Part shown: in pieces, positions 1 to 9,286 of the stretch
Numbering within the stretch: the stretch's first letter is position 1
Layout of the letters: each line of letters begins with the position of its first letter
Assembly (NCBI GenBank): GCA_016936015.1
Contig: JAFGPV010000028.1
Coordinates: 1 to 64,000, forward strand
Reading direction: 5' to 3'
DNA length: 64,000 nucleotides
Source of the DNA: Pirellulales bacterium
GTDB lineage: Bacteria > Planctomycetota > Planctomycetia > Pirellulales > Thermoguttaceae
Translations under genes and position numbers: made by a program
The notes under the pieces: generated by a model
Seen by the model: the letters and a program-made list of their open reading frames with translations, nothing else
Database searches by the model: none
Told to the model about the DNA's origin: nothing

Positions 1-352
1 AAATTCCACCCCGAAAAACCCCGTTTTCACCGAGAAAAAACACTGCACGGCCTTGCTTCGTCCATTTAAAAACGTCAAAAATTCACTCCCGTGGGACCGA
101 ACAAAAGATCACCAAACACCGAAAAACACCGCACCAAACGGCCTTCGCACGCCCGAAGTGCTCAACAATTCACCCACAACAATTCCCGCGCAGCCCCGTA
201 AAATCCGGCACTTGCAAACCCCCTATTGTGCAATTATTCAGTCCGAAAAAGAGCAACAATTAGAGTGCATCAGATATCCGTGTAGCGTCATTTCACTGAG
301 AAAATGTGGAAAATACACCGCCCTGTACGCAAAAGGGAGAGCGCGACTCACA
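1..352. other. Intergenic, no gene seen
   Basis: No convincing gene is seen. The stretch is rich in A and C with loosely repeated ACACCG/AAAAACACC motifs, resembling the texture of the non-coding stretch near 25.7-25.85 kb. It lies downstream of the minus-strand TonB receptor. No T-tract terminator was recognised. Confidence 0.5.
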
Positions 353-2617
353 CTAGAATCGGCAGGTTGCCAAGGCCCGGGCCGTGAACGGGGCGCCGGG
401 ATAGATCTGGTACTGGTCGAGCGAACCGACGTAGTACTTGACGTTGAAGATGTTCTCGAAGTACAGGCCGAGGTCGAAGAAACTGCGCTGATAATAGAGG
501 CCCGCGTCCCAGCGGGTGTAGCCCGGCAGTTCGGTGGGACTGTTGTAGTCGCCCAGGCGTCGGCCGACGTGGACCATGCCCAGGGCCATGCCGTAGGTCC
601 GGTCCGCCTCGTGGATGAAATTGTACCGCACCCAGACGTTGGCCAGATGGCCCGGCACGCCGCGGACTCTTTTTTCGTTCACGCTGGGGTTCGTTTCGTC
701 GAAGTTCCGGGCGTCGACGTAGGTCCAATTGGCCGTCATCTGGATCTCGGGATTGACCCGGCCGATCAGGGCGAATTCCATCCCCTGGCTCCGCACCCGG
801 CCCACTTGCGAGGTGACGACGATGAAGTGGACCGGATCGTATTGGTCCACCGTCACGTGCTCCTTGTTGATATGGAATCCGCAGACGGTGCAGCTCAAGT
901 TCGAAAGCAGCCGGGCCTTGACGCCGCCCTCCCACATCTGGCCCAACTCCGGTTCCAGCGGCTCGGTCGTCAGGCGCGGGCCGCCGCCGGGCGAGTCGAA
1001 CGACTCGCTGTACACGCCGTAGTACGTAAGCATCTCCGGATACGCCTCGTACACGATGCCAATCCGCGGCGTGGCCTGCTCGAACGTCTGCGTGGTGTTG
1101 ACCTCCGGAAAGATCGGCACCATCGAGCGGTCGAAATCGACGTCCAATTGATCGTACCGCACGCCGAGCAGGAATTTCCAGTGCTCGCCCAATTCCGCAA
1201 AATCCTGGACGTAGACGCCGTGACGGTTCTCCCGGTAGGTCGAATCGAAGACCACCGGCGTGGCCGGATCGGGCAGGCCGGTGGCGGGATTCTGGTAATA
1301 CGGATACGTGGCGTCGAGCGCCAGCGTGGTCATCGGATTGAGCGGCGTGGACGTCGCCCCGCGGAACTGGTCGGTGATCAGCCAGCCCTGCTCGGTGCCG
1401 ATCACGAAATGGTGCTGCCACAAACCCGTCTCGAACGCCCCGGTCAGGTTCGCCACGACGGACTGATACTGCTCGTTCCAGGGCGCAACGTTCTGCCGGA
1501 CGCGGAGGAACGTCGTCGGGCCCAGCGGCGTCGGGCCGAGATACGTCACCGGATAGGTGCCCGATTCGGGCCCCCCGTAGAACAACGAATAGCCGCCGAT
1601 GTTCCAAGCCCACTGGTCGTTGATCTGCCGGGTGAGCATCAAGGTCTGGCGATAGTCGTAGAATTCGGCAAAGTCGGTCGGCTCGCCGAGGAACCGCTGG
1701 ATGGGCAACACGGTGGGGTCGTAACCGATGGCCGCCACGCCGGTGTCATACCGCTGCTTGTCGTGGACGAACTCGCCTTCCCAAGTCAATTTCGTCGAGT
1801 CGTCCAGCAGCCAGGTGACGGCCGGGGCAAGGAGAATCCGATTCTCGAATCCGAAATCGCGAAAGCCGTCCTGGTTCTCATACGCGGTGTTGAGCCGATA
1901 GAACAGCGTCGGAGTGATCGGCCCGGTCGTATCGACGGTGTACCGCTGCAGGCCGAAGCTGCCGATCTCCACCCCGCCCACGTGCCGATAGATCGGCAGC
2001 GGCTTTTTGGTAATCAAGTTCACCACCCCCGAGGGCTGCCCGGCGCCGTACAGCACGGAACCCGGCCCCTGGAGCACCTCGATCCGCTCGACGTTGGCGA
2101 AATCCCGGGGCGTATACGTCGGATCGAAAAAACCGTTCTTCCGGTAATCCCGGGCGCGGATCTGCAAACCCCGGAGGAAGAAGGCGTCGGGCCGCATCGG
2201 ATCTTCCGCTTTGACCGCCCCGGCGATGTCCCGCAGCACGTCTTCGAAATGGATGGCCTGCTGATCGGTTATCAAATCCCTGGGGACGACCGTTACCGTT
2301 TCCGGAATGATTTGATCGGATACGTTCAACAACGTCCCGGTCGTCGAAGACGGGGCCAGATACCCCGGCGCGGCGGGACTGGAAAACAGCGAGCCTTCAA
2401 GCACGGAAAGGCCCGGCTGGGTGGGCGGGAAATCTTGGACCTCTCCGGCAGCCGAGGGGAGTTCGCCGACCACTTCCGTCTCGGGCAATTGCGGAATCGT
2501 CGGGGAGGCCATATTTTCCCCCGGCGGCGCCGCCATCGGGCCTTGACCCCAAAGGCCGTTTCCAAAGCCAATGCCGAGAGCCACCGCCAATGCTAAGATA
2601 AGCCGCGTCGAGCACAT
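353..2617 (-). CDS. TonB-dependent outer-membrane receptor (siderophore type)
   Basis: A 754-residue outer-membrane beta-barrel that would import a siderophore or other large ligand with energy from TonB-ExbBD. It opens with a hydrophobic signal peptide (about residues 1-24). A plug domain follows at roughly 105-210, containing the family motifs RIEVLQGPGSVLYG and GVVNLITKKP. A long barrel region rich in aromatic strand endings follows, and the chain ends in Phe as outer-membrane barrels typically do. Length and plug wording fit the FhuA/FecA-like siderophore receptor class; the ligand cannot be told. No TonB or ExbBD gene is in the window. There is no clear Shine-Dalgarno before the ATG. A ribbon-helix-helix-like gene lies upstream on the same strand. 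Confidence 0.93.
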   Translation of the reverse strand: MCSTRLILALAVALGIGFGNGLWGQGPMAAPPGENMASPTIPQLPETEVVGELPSAAGEVQDFPPTQPGLSVLEGSLFSSPAAPGYLAPSSTTGTLLNVSDQIIPETVTVVPRDLITDQQAIHFEDVLRDIAGAVKAEDPMRPDAFFLRGLQIRARDYRKNGFFDPTYTPRDFANVERIEVLQGPGSVLYGAGQPSGVVNLITKKPLPIYRHVGGVEIGSFGLQRYTVDTTGPITPTLFYRLNTAYENQDGFRDFGFENRILLAPAVTWLLDDSTKLTWEGEFVHDKQRYDTGVAAIGYDPTVLPIQRFLGEPTDFAEFYDYRQTLMLTRQINDQWAWNIGGYSLFYGGPESGTYPVTYLGPTPLGPTTFLRVRQNVAPWNEQYQSVVANLTGAFETGLWQHHFVIGTEQGWLITDQFRGATSTPLNPMTTLALDATYPYYQNPATGLPDPATPVVFDSTYRENRHGVYVQDFAELGEHWKFLLGVRYDQLDVDFDRSMVPIFPEVNTTQTFEQATPRIGIVYEAYPEMLTYYGVYSESFDSPGGGPRLTTEPLEPELGQMWEGGVKARLLSNLSCTVCGFHINKEHVTVDQYDPVHFIVVTSQVGRVRSQGMEFALIGRVNPEIQMTANWTYVDARNFDETNPSVNEKRVRGVPGHLANVWVRYNFIHEADRTYGMALGMVHVGRRLGDYNSPTELPGYTRWDAGLYYQRSFFDLGLYFENIFNVKYYVGSLDQYQIYPGAPFTARALATCRF

Positions 2618-2738
2618 TCGCTGTTTCGCCGAGATCGCTTATTTTATGACAAGTAACGCAGTAGGGGCCTTGAAATACCGGAAATCCCCCAAAAAATCAA
2701 GGCTGAACGCGTCCCAAGTCGGATCTCGCTCCGCATCG

Positions 2739-3170
2739 TCAAAGTTGGGTCTTCCCACTCCTCCCCCGATCCTGGGGGACCATTTCGTTTTCAATAAATT
2801 GGAGCAATTTCGAGATACACAACTTGTTGATACTGGTGAGATGTTCGTGGGCCTCGGCAAACAGGCCTTCGTGCAGGCTCTTGGGAATACGGACCGTGAT
2901 GACCCGGGTGGGTTCTTCCTCAAGGTTGATTCCCTGGGATCCCCGTTTCCGTAGTTCAGAAAGCATCCGTTGGATTTCGTGATAAGTCGATGTTTCATGG
3001 AACTCGGTCAATTGCTGCCGAGTGGGAAACGCCTCGCGGACTAATCCCTTGGGACCGAGGATTTCTCGGTAAAACGTCACCCAATCGGGCTGTTTTGCAA
3101 ACAGGTCCTCGGCCATACGGAGCAATTGGGTCTGGTTGTCTACCGTACTGGTTGTCACTTCAGAGGTCAT
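2739..3170 (-). CDS. Small protein with ribbon-helix-helix-like C-terminus
   Basis: A 143-residue protein of unknown function. Residues about 88-127 read like a ribbon-helix-helix/HicB-type DNA-binding segment: a beta strand (TRVITVRIPKSLHE) followed by two helices with a conserved small-residue and Asn turn (TSINKLCISKLLQFIE). The N-terminal part is helical and not recognised. The start is well set by an AAGGAG box six bases before the ATG. It is encoded about 120 bases upstream of the TonB receptor on the same strand, so it could regulate that receptor or itself. No toxin-like partner is adjacent, so a toxin-antitoxin role is not supported. Confidence 0.7.
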   Translation of the reverse strand: MTSEVTTSTVDNQTQLLRMAEDLFAKQPDWVTFYREILGPKGLVREAFPTRQQLTEFHETSTYHEIQRMLSELRKRGSQGINLEEEPTRVITVRIPKSLHEGLFAEAHEHLTSINKLCISKLLQFIENEMVPQDRGRSGKTQL

Positions 3171-3427
3171 CCGTAACTCCTTTTATATTTCGCTAAAATG
3201 AGGCTTCAAGAAAGTCGCCACGCTGGCGGCATTCGCGGAAATACTCTTCAGAAGTCAACCCCCACGGCCCATCTGCTTGCATTGCAAGCAGTTATGTCAT
3301 TGCTATCAAGACGCACGAAAAATGGGCATCGGTGCGCGGAAATCGCGCAGTAGAAATTTGCCCAAGATTTAAGCAGTCACGTTCGTCATATTTCCTAAAG
3401 TGTCCACCCCTGTCGAGCCGATAAACA

Positions 3428-4324
3428 CTATTTTTTCAAAAAATCACTCGAGACCTTCTCGAAGAACTCCACGCATTGGGCGATCTCGGGCAGGGAGTTA
3501 TCCCAATGGTTTTCATATTCGATGGAAAAGACCCCCCTGAATTTCTGACGACGGAGTTCCCCGAGCATGGAGCGGACGTCGCACACCCCCTTTCCCCAGG
3601 GTACGTCGTGGGCAAGCGATCTCTTCTTGTTGAGGTCTTTGAAGTGCAGGCTGACGATCCGTCCTTCCAATATTTTCAGCGACTGGACCGGATCAAGCCC
3701 CGAACGCACCCAATGCCCGGTGTCGGCACAGGCGCCGATCCGCTTGCTGCGGCCTTTGACGGCCTTCAGGACCGCGTCGGGATTCCAATAATGTGAGGGC
3801 CTGGGATGATTATGAATCGCCACGTTGATTTGGTATTTATTGCAGAGCTTATCAAGCAGTTCCATGGCCTCCTCGGGCGGTTCGGCAACCAGCGTTTCGA
3901 TGCCCATCTGCTTGGCCCACCCAAAGACCTTTCGATCGGCCGCTTCGTCCTTGGAAAGCCCGCAAACGCCGAAGTTGATCAAGGTCACGCCGCTGTCGGC
4001 GAGTTTCTTTTTGATTACTTTCTTCGTCGCGTCCGACATATTTTCGTCAATTTGCAGATCCTTATGATCCGGGCTGAGTTTTTGACCGGGGAAGGCCTCG
4101 ATGTACTTCAGCCCCAGGGAGGCGGTTTTATCGACGGCCTCGAAGAATGTGAAGTTCCTGAAGCTCCAGGCCTGGCAGCCCAGACGCCATCCCAGTTTTT
4201 CCGCCGTCGGGGCGCCAAGCGATGGGGGCGCCTTCGCTCCGAACGCTCGGGACATACCCCAAAAACCTAATCCGAAAGCCGCGGACGTTGCCAGAAATGC
4301 CCTGCGGTTGCTCAATGAATTCAT
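3428..4324 (-). CDS. Secreted sugar phosphate isomerase/epimerase-like TIM barrel
   Basis: A 298-residue xylose-isomerase-like TIM-barrel protein (AP endonuclease 2 family). The N-terminus carries a Tat-like signal (NRRAFLATSAAFGLGF), so it is probably exported. Family features seen include GWRLGCQAWSF near the barrel start, HNHPRPSH, CADTGHWVRSG and SLHFKD; these Asp/Glu/His positions bind the divalent metal. The ATG at 4324 is preferred over an in-frame start 17 codons upstream because it leads directly into the signal and has a purine-rich GAGG upstream. It forms a same-strand cluster with the symporter and sulfatase, suggesting breakdown of a sulfated or unusual sugar. The substrate is not known. 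Confidence 0.85.
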   Translation of the reverse strand: MNSLSNRRAFLATSAAFGLGFWGMSRAFGAKAPPSLGAPTAEKLGWRLGCQAWSFRNFTFFEAVDKTASLGLKYIEAFPGQKLSPDHKDLQIDENMSDATKKVIKKKLADSGVTLINFGVCGLSKDEAADRKVFGWAKQMGIETLVAEPPEEAMELLDKLCNKYQINVAIHNHPRPSHYWNPDAVLKAVKGRSKRIGACADTGHWVRSGLDPVQSLKILEGRIVSLHFKDLNKKRSLAHDVPWGKGVCDVRSMLGELRRQKFRGVFSIEYENHWDNSLPEIAQCVEFFEKVSSDFLKK

Positions 4325-4534
4325 GGGGTTAACCTCGTTCAAAGGTTGAAGTACATCCGGGACGACCGAAGCCAAGAGGCGAATCCAACATGCTCATTAT
4401 AGAAGGCCCAACCCTTGACACACAAGATGGAGCACTTCGGCGCCCAGTCATCCGACAAACCGCAAGATCATGCGAAACAAATTCGATTTGCTACGCGCGG
4501 TCCGTCAAATCAGAGTTTCTGGGCTGGGGGGCCA

Positions 4535-6724
4535 CTACTGACCGATCATCAGGAGCAGCTTCAGGAACCCCAAGACGGCAAAGGCGCAGAGGACCGCCAG
4601 GAGAAAGCCGATCGTATCCACCCGGTTCCACTTGAAGAACTCCCATTGTGTTTTGGGGAAGAGCTTCCGGCGGTCGACGCGGCTTGGATCGGCGTAGGCG
4701 AGTTCCAATTCCCTGGCATCCGCCTCGCGGTCGTCGAGTACGATTGTGCCCATCTTGGCGAAAAAGCGATTCAGCCGTGTCTTCTTCTCGGGCCGTGTTA
4801 GAAGCGAGACGACGATCAGCACCAGGAACGGAAGAACCGTGCGGATGAGAATCCGCACCGTTTCGTTCATGGCGTACGTGTTCGCCTGCAGGTTGAACCC
4901 GAGCCGATCGACCGCAATCAGTTCGAGGTTGAGCATGCCGGTTCCGATCGGTTTCCCATCGTCGTCGTGCTTGATGCCCTTGGTCCAGAAGACCGATCGG
5001 GCCGGCAGGGTGGTCGATTGCCGGAACTCCTCGCCGACAGCCAGGGATTCGGGCCGAGGGGTTTTCGCCCGCTCGGATTCGGGCAAGGTCTCCCAGGCGG
5101 CGATCTCACGGGTTCGCCGGTCGACGTCCATAGAGTGCGCGGTATGCGTCTCGGTCACCGACCGGACATGCGTCGTAGCGAGCAGGGAGTCGTTGTAGCG
5201 AAGCGTAGAGACCGCCACCGGCAAAAGGATCGGCAGAATGAAGAAGAAAATCGACGCGAAGGCCATCGACGACCAGGCGCCGGCCCGATTGGCCCGACGC
5301 CACTTCATCCCCAGCCACCACGTGGCCGCGATCATGACATTGATTTCCCACATGAACTTCAGCAGTTGGAGAATGCTATCGAACTGCGTGGCGATGTAGG
5401 CCCCGGTAATGACCACCACGGCGCCCAGCACCCGGCCGACCAGGACGTAGTGTCGCTCCCCGAGGTTGGGCAACAGCGGCCGGTAGATGTTCTTGGTCAA
5501 GAGACTGGAACTGGTAATCATCAGCATGTCGGCTGTGGACATCAGCGCCGACATGAGGCACGCGATCATCAGCCCCACCAATCCGAAGCCGACCGATCCG
5601 AGCAGGTCGCGGGTGGCGTACCCCCACATGAGATCGGGATCTTGGATTTTGTCATAATAGATGACCAGTGCGCAGAGCGCGAAGAAGCACCACAAGACGG
5701 CGCAGAATCGCTTGATATAGCTCCCCCAGGTCGCCCCGAATCGGCAGGCGAACTCGTTTCGCGCCGCGGCGTTCGAGGTCAGGAACTGCGGCTGGGCCGG
5801 CGTGTTGCAGATGGTCATCAACGAGAGTGCGGCGATGTAATACCACGTGAAATCCTGCGCCGTAGCCCCGCCGAGGAAATCAAAGAACGCCTCGGGCAAC
5901 CGTGTATGGACCGTCGCCAGCGCATCCAGCGGCCCGTGGCCTCCGTAAACCGTGTTGATCTTTGCCCAGCAAAAGGGAAAGAGCATTATCGTCAGGAGGA
6001 TGATGGCCATGCCCTGGAGCGTGTCGGTCAAGGCGGCGGCTCCCAGCCCGCCCGCAATGCCGTAAATCATCACCACGACGCAAATGATCCAGATCAGCAC
6101 TGCCTGGTTGATGTGGGAAAACAGCTTTCGGGGAGCCTCCCGGTTGAGTACGTTGAGCCGATCCCGTTGCTCGTCGGTCAGTAAACGGTAGTCCCGTTGT
6201 TTCAAATGGTCCAACTCGTGCGCGCGATGGAGTTCGGCCTTCTCGGCGGCGTTTAATTGTTCCGCGCTTTTCGGGGCCAGGGCCAGCACCGTCTTGGAGG
6301 CGGCGCCGAAACCGACGGCCAGGTGCGCGATCATCACCATCGCAGCCACGAGGGTATACAGGCCGGCGATGGCCTTCGAGCCATAGCGCTCCTCGAAGTA
6401 GTCGGCCATAGTCAACACGCGCAAACGCCGCATCCACGGCGTGATGAGCCAGTAAAGCGGCGTGGTGAAAAGGTAATTCAGCGAACTCCATACGCCCGCC
6501 GCTCCGTTGGTGAACGTCGTCGTGGCCACGCCGACGGGACTTTCGACGTTGGTTCCCTGTCCGAATGCGGTGAAGGTCTGAATGAACTTGCCAAAGCGTC
6601 GCCCCGCGAGAAAGTAGTCTTCCTCGCTCTTGACGCGCCGGGCGGCCCAGAAACCGATGGCGATGATGGCCGCGAAGTAGATGCCGATGACGATGAAATC
6701 GGGGAGGTCCAGCCCGTAGTGCAT
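4535..6724 (-). CDS. Sodium:solute symporter (SSS family), long form
   Basis: A 729-residue polytopic inner-membrane transporter of the SSS (SLC5-like) family, expected to take up a sugar or related solute with Na+. The start MHYGLDLPDFIVIGIYFAAIIAIGF is the first membrane helix, followed by the family motif EDYFLAGRRFGKF. The family's usual length is 450-600. The excess includes a soluble charged insert (LNAAEKAELHRAHELDHLKQ and after) between early helices and a second hydrophilic stretch around residues 515-590 before the last helices. Such large loops are seen in planctomycete members. It sits between the isomerase and sulfatase genes on the same strand. Confidence 0.9.
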   Translation of the reverse strand: MHYGLDLPDFIVIGIYFAAIIAIGFWAARRVKSEEDYFLAGRRFGKFIQTFTAFGQGTNVESPVGVATTTFTNGAAGVWSSLNYLFTTPLYWLITPWMRRLRVLTMADYFEERYGSKAIAGLYTLVAAMVMIAHLAVGFGAASKTVLALAPKSAEQLNAAEKAELHRAHELDHLKQRDYRLLTDEQRDRLNVLNREAPRKLFSHINQAVLIWIICVVVMIYGIAGGLGAAALTDTLQGMAIILLTIMLFPFCWAKINTVYGGHGPLDALATVHTRLPEAFFDFLGGATAQDFTWYYIAALSLMTICNTPAQPQFLTSNAAARNEFACRFGATWGSYIKRFCAVLWCFFALCALVIYYDKIQDPDLMWGYATRDLLGSVGFGLVGLMIACLMSALMSTADMLMITSSSLLTKNIYRPLLPNLGERHYVLVGRVLGAVVVITGAYIATQFDSILQLLKFMWEINVMIAATWWLGMKWRRANRAGAWSSMAFASIFFFILPILLPVAVSTLRYNDSLLATTHVRSVTETHTAHSMDVDRRTREIAAWETLPESERAKTPRPESLAVGEEFRQSTTLPARSVFWTKGIKHDDDGKPIGTGMLNLELIAVDRLGFNLQANTYAMNETVRILIRTVLPFLVLIVVSLLTRPEKKTRLNRFFAKMGTIVLDDREADARELELAYADPSRVDRRKLFPKTQWEFFKWNRVDTIGFLLAVLCAFAVLGFLKLLLMIGQ

Positions 6725-6852
6725 CCAAGATACTCCGTCTCTTCAAGTCGTGTAGGGGCGGTTTGTCGTATCGCAGGGCGCGGGCCGATCCGTGGGTCCC
6801 TGGCCGGAGCAGAACCCATGACCCGTGGAGTGAATCCGCCGTTGTCCGCGGG

Positions 6853-8487
6853 TTAATCGGCCGGAGGCAGCGCCCCGCGCCGGCCGGCGTGCAGTTTTGC
6901 ACTCAGTCGCTCGATCGTTTCCTGGTATTCGGGCTGATGGGCCAAGTTGACCGTTTCTCCCGGATCGTTCTTGTAGTCATAAAGCTCAACGGCCACCTTT
7001 TCCTTGCCGCCCTTGATCCACTCATTGTAGCGCCAGCGCCGGGTTCTCATACTGTATCCCATCACGTCCACTTTCGGATAGTATTTCTGGTCGCTCGTGT
7101 AACCTCGTCCATCCCCCGGACGATGGTACTGGCTGAATGCGGCCGATTTCCACGGGCGGTCGGGATTGCGCATCAACGGAACCAGGCTGATCCCTTCGAG
7201 ATCGTCGGGAACCGGCAGGCCGGCCAATTCGCAAATAGTCGGATAGATGTCCACAAACTCGACCAGGGCATCGCACTTTGCCCCGGGATGCTTCTGTCCC
7301 GGAGCGCAGATAATCAACGGCGATCGCGTCGCCTCTTCAAAGTTCGTCTTCTTTGTCCACAAGCCGTGGTCGCCGAGATGGAATCCGTGATCGCCGAACA
7401 GCACCACGATCGTATTGTCGTGCAGCCCGAGCCGGTCCAATTCATCGAGCAACCGTCCCACCAGCGCATCGACGAAACTGACCGAAGCATAATAGCCGCG
7501 GATCAGTTGCCGGGCTTGTTCGGGCGTCACCGGGCCGTGGTTGGGCATGTCCACGTGGCCGCGCAACTCTTCCCAGTTCGTCAAAGCCAGAGCGGGCACA
7601 TCCTTGGGCGGGTGTGCATTGGACGGCAATGGGATCGAATCGGTTGGATAGAGGTCGAAGTATTTGATCGGCACATGGAACGGCAAATGCGGTTTCCAGG
7701 TGCCAAAGGCCAGGAAGAAGGGCCGATCCTTGATTTTCCGTAATGCGTCGAGCGTTCTCAACAGCGTCTTGCCGTCAAACTGCTGGTCATCGGAGAGTTC
7801 AGAAGGCCAGGCAGCCGGGTATTGTCGCCGTTGGTCGTAACTTCCTCGCTCCGGATCCCAGTGGGGCACGCTCCACGAGAGCGCGTCGTCCTTGCCTCGG
7901 TGAAAGATCTTTCCTAAACCTTGGGAGAAGTATCCATGGTTCTTGAACTGCTGGGGCAAGGTCACGGTTTGGGGAATTGTATTCCGGAAATGTTCGACCA
8001 GATCCCACACACGCGTGGTGTCGGGGCGTTTGCCCGTCAAAAGCGAGGCCCGTGAGGGACAACAGACCGCCATCTGGCAGTAAGCATGAGTGAAGATCGT
8101 GCCGCGCTCGGCCAGCTTATCGATGTTCGGCGTATGGATTTCCGGATGGCCGTAGCACCCCATAATAGGCTTCATATCGTCGAGCGAGATAAGCAGGACG
8201 TTCATGGGGCGCTGAGATTCGGCCTTCGGTTCTCTCGGGTCGGATCGCATTTTTTGCGATTCCGGGGCTCGTGGGTTCTCGTCCGTATCGGCGCAAGTTG
8301 CACCTGCGGCACGATCACCCGTGCGATCCCAGCCCGTTGACGAGACGAGGCCCCCTTGGTTGCCGCCGCTATTGCCGAGCCCCTCGATGCCAACAGCATC
8401 GGCTCGGGCGGCTAAACCCAGTACAACCATGAAACCTAAAACAGAGAGGCCAATGCTCGCTTTTCTTCTGCGGAATCCACAGTACAT
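6853..8487 (-). CDS. Secreted sulfatase, iduronate-2-sulfatase-like
   Basis: A type I sulfatase (alkaline phosphatase superfamily) that would remove sulfate esters from polysaccharides outside the cytoplasm. The formylglycine signature is present as CCPSRASLLTG, with the first Cys the one to be converted. The metal-binding MNVLLISLDDMKP opens the catalytic domain and FGDHGFHLGDHG carries the second metal-site Asp/His. VWDLVEHFR and TWKPHLPFHVP are typical of the iduronate-sulfatase-like group. The start at 8487 is chosen because a GAAGG box precedes it and it opens a signal peptide (RRKASIGLSVLGFMVVLGLAARA); an ATG 25 codons upstream is possible but breaks this. A matching maturase is not in the window. 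Confidence 0.9.
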   Translation of the reverse strand: MYCGFRRRKASIGLSVLGFMVVLGLAARADAVGIEGLGNSGGNQGGLVSSTGWDRTGDRAAGATCADTDENPRAPESQKMRSDPREPKAESQRPMNVLLISLDDMKPIMGCYGHPEIHTPNIDKLAERGTIFTHAYCQMAVCCPSRASLLTGKRPDTTRVWDLVEHFRNTIPQTVTLPQQFKNHGYFSQGLGKIFHRGKDDALSWSVPHWDPERGSYDQRRQYPAAWPSELSDDQQFDGKTLLRTLDALRKIKDRPFFLAFGTWKPHLPFHVPIKYFDLYPTDSIPLPSNAHPPKDVPALALTNWEELRGHVDMPNHGPVTPEQARQLIRGYYASVSFVDALVGRLLDELDRLGLHDNTIVVLFGDHGFHLGDHGLWTKKTNFEEATRSPLIICAPGQKHPGAKCDALVEFVDIYPTICELAGLPVPDDLEGISLVPLMRNPDRPWKSAAFSQYHRPGDGRGYTSDQKYYPKVDVMGYSMRTRRWRYNEWIKGGKEKVAVELYDYKNDPGETVNLAHQPEYQETIERLSAKLHAGRRGALPPAD

Positions 8488-9283
8488 CGAAGCACCTTCA
8501 TCATCCGATTTGAACCTTCTGATTAACGGCCGCAGGCTGCTCTCGGTTCTGGAATTGATCAAAAGGTTCGTTCATCACAAAGCAGTTTCTAGAATATACG
8601 TGTCAGGAGTTGCGCCGCTTTGGAAACAGTCCATTGTGAACAGATCCACCGCAACACGTTGTATTCGGCGGGGGGGCTCTCAAATCCTGATTAATTGGAG
8701 AGATGTTCACTTCTCGCATGATATCTATTGTTATGATTCGAGAGAATTTGTCAACCTTTCCTCTGTTTTTTGTGAAACTCTTCCCACCATCTCATTTACC
8801 CGTTGAAATCTCTGGTGCCCCCCCCCCCCGCCTTCGGGTGTAACTATGAATTGTTTAGAATAAAAAACCTTCAGAACTCGAGAATGCCCCAAATATCAAG
8901 GGTATCCCCATCGACTCTTCAGGTATGAACTTTCACCGTGATAGTTACGTAACCTATTACGAAAAAAAGCGATATCGTGCGAAAAGAATTTTCTCATACA
9001 ACGAATAATCCCGTAGATGCCGTACCGGAAAGTTCATTTACCTGGTAGTCTTTTTGTCTTTGCTTTCCGGACTTATGAAGGACTTGGCTTCAATTGACGA
9101 TTGCCGGAAAGGGAATTATAATCAGTGAGAACATTGGAACTCATCTTTATCTCCGGGCGTGTGTTTCATCCGCATTTCGCGTCTCTGCATCGCTTCTCGG
9201 GCTAGGATGCGTCGGTTTTCCATAAAGCGGGCAAACTATACGAATACTGCTCCTTTATGATTTGACTTGCGCACAGGAGGAGA
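8488..9283. other. Divergent intergenic region
   Basis: About 800 bases between the sulfatase (minus) and kinase (plus). It is more AT-rich than its surroundings, especially 8850-9130, and contains an unbroken run of twelve C at 8818-8829. A strong sigma-70-type promoter lies at 9094-9122. No coding region is supported. Confidence 0.6.
9094..9122 (+). promoter_or_regulatory. Sigma-70-type promoter of the kinase gene
   Basis: TTGACG, a 17-base spacer and a perfect TATAAT. The downstream Ser/Thr kinase start is about 165 bases away, so its mRNA would have a leader of roughly 155 bases. Confidence 0.7.
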
Positions 9284-9286
9284 TTG

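Noticed and set aside
53-2596. Very long open frames antisense to the TonB receptor
   Set aside because: GC-rich genes commonly leave their antisense frames open; the minus-strand protein has clear family motifs and the antisense ones have none.
2739-3170. Antitoxin assignment for the ribbon-helix-helix-like gene
   Set aside because: No small toxin-like gene is next to it.
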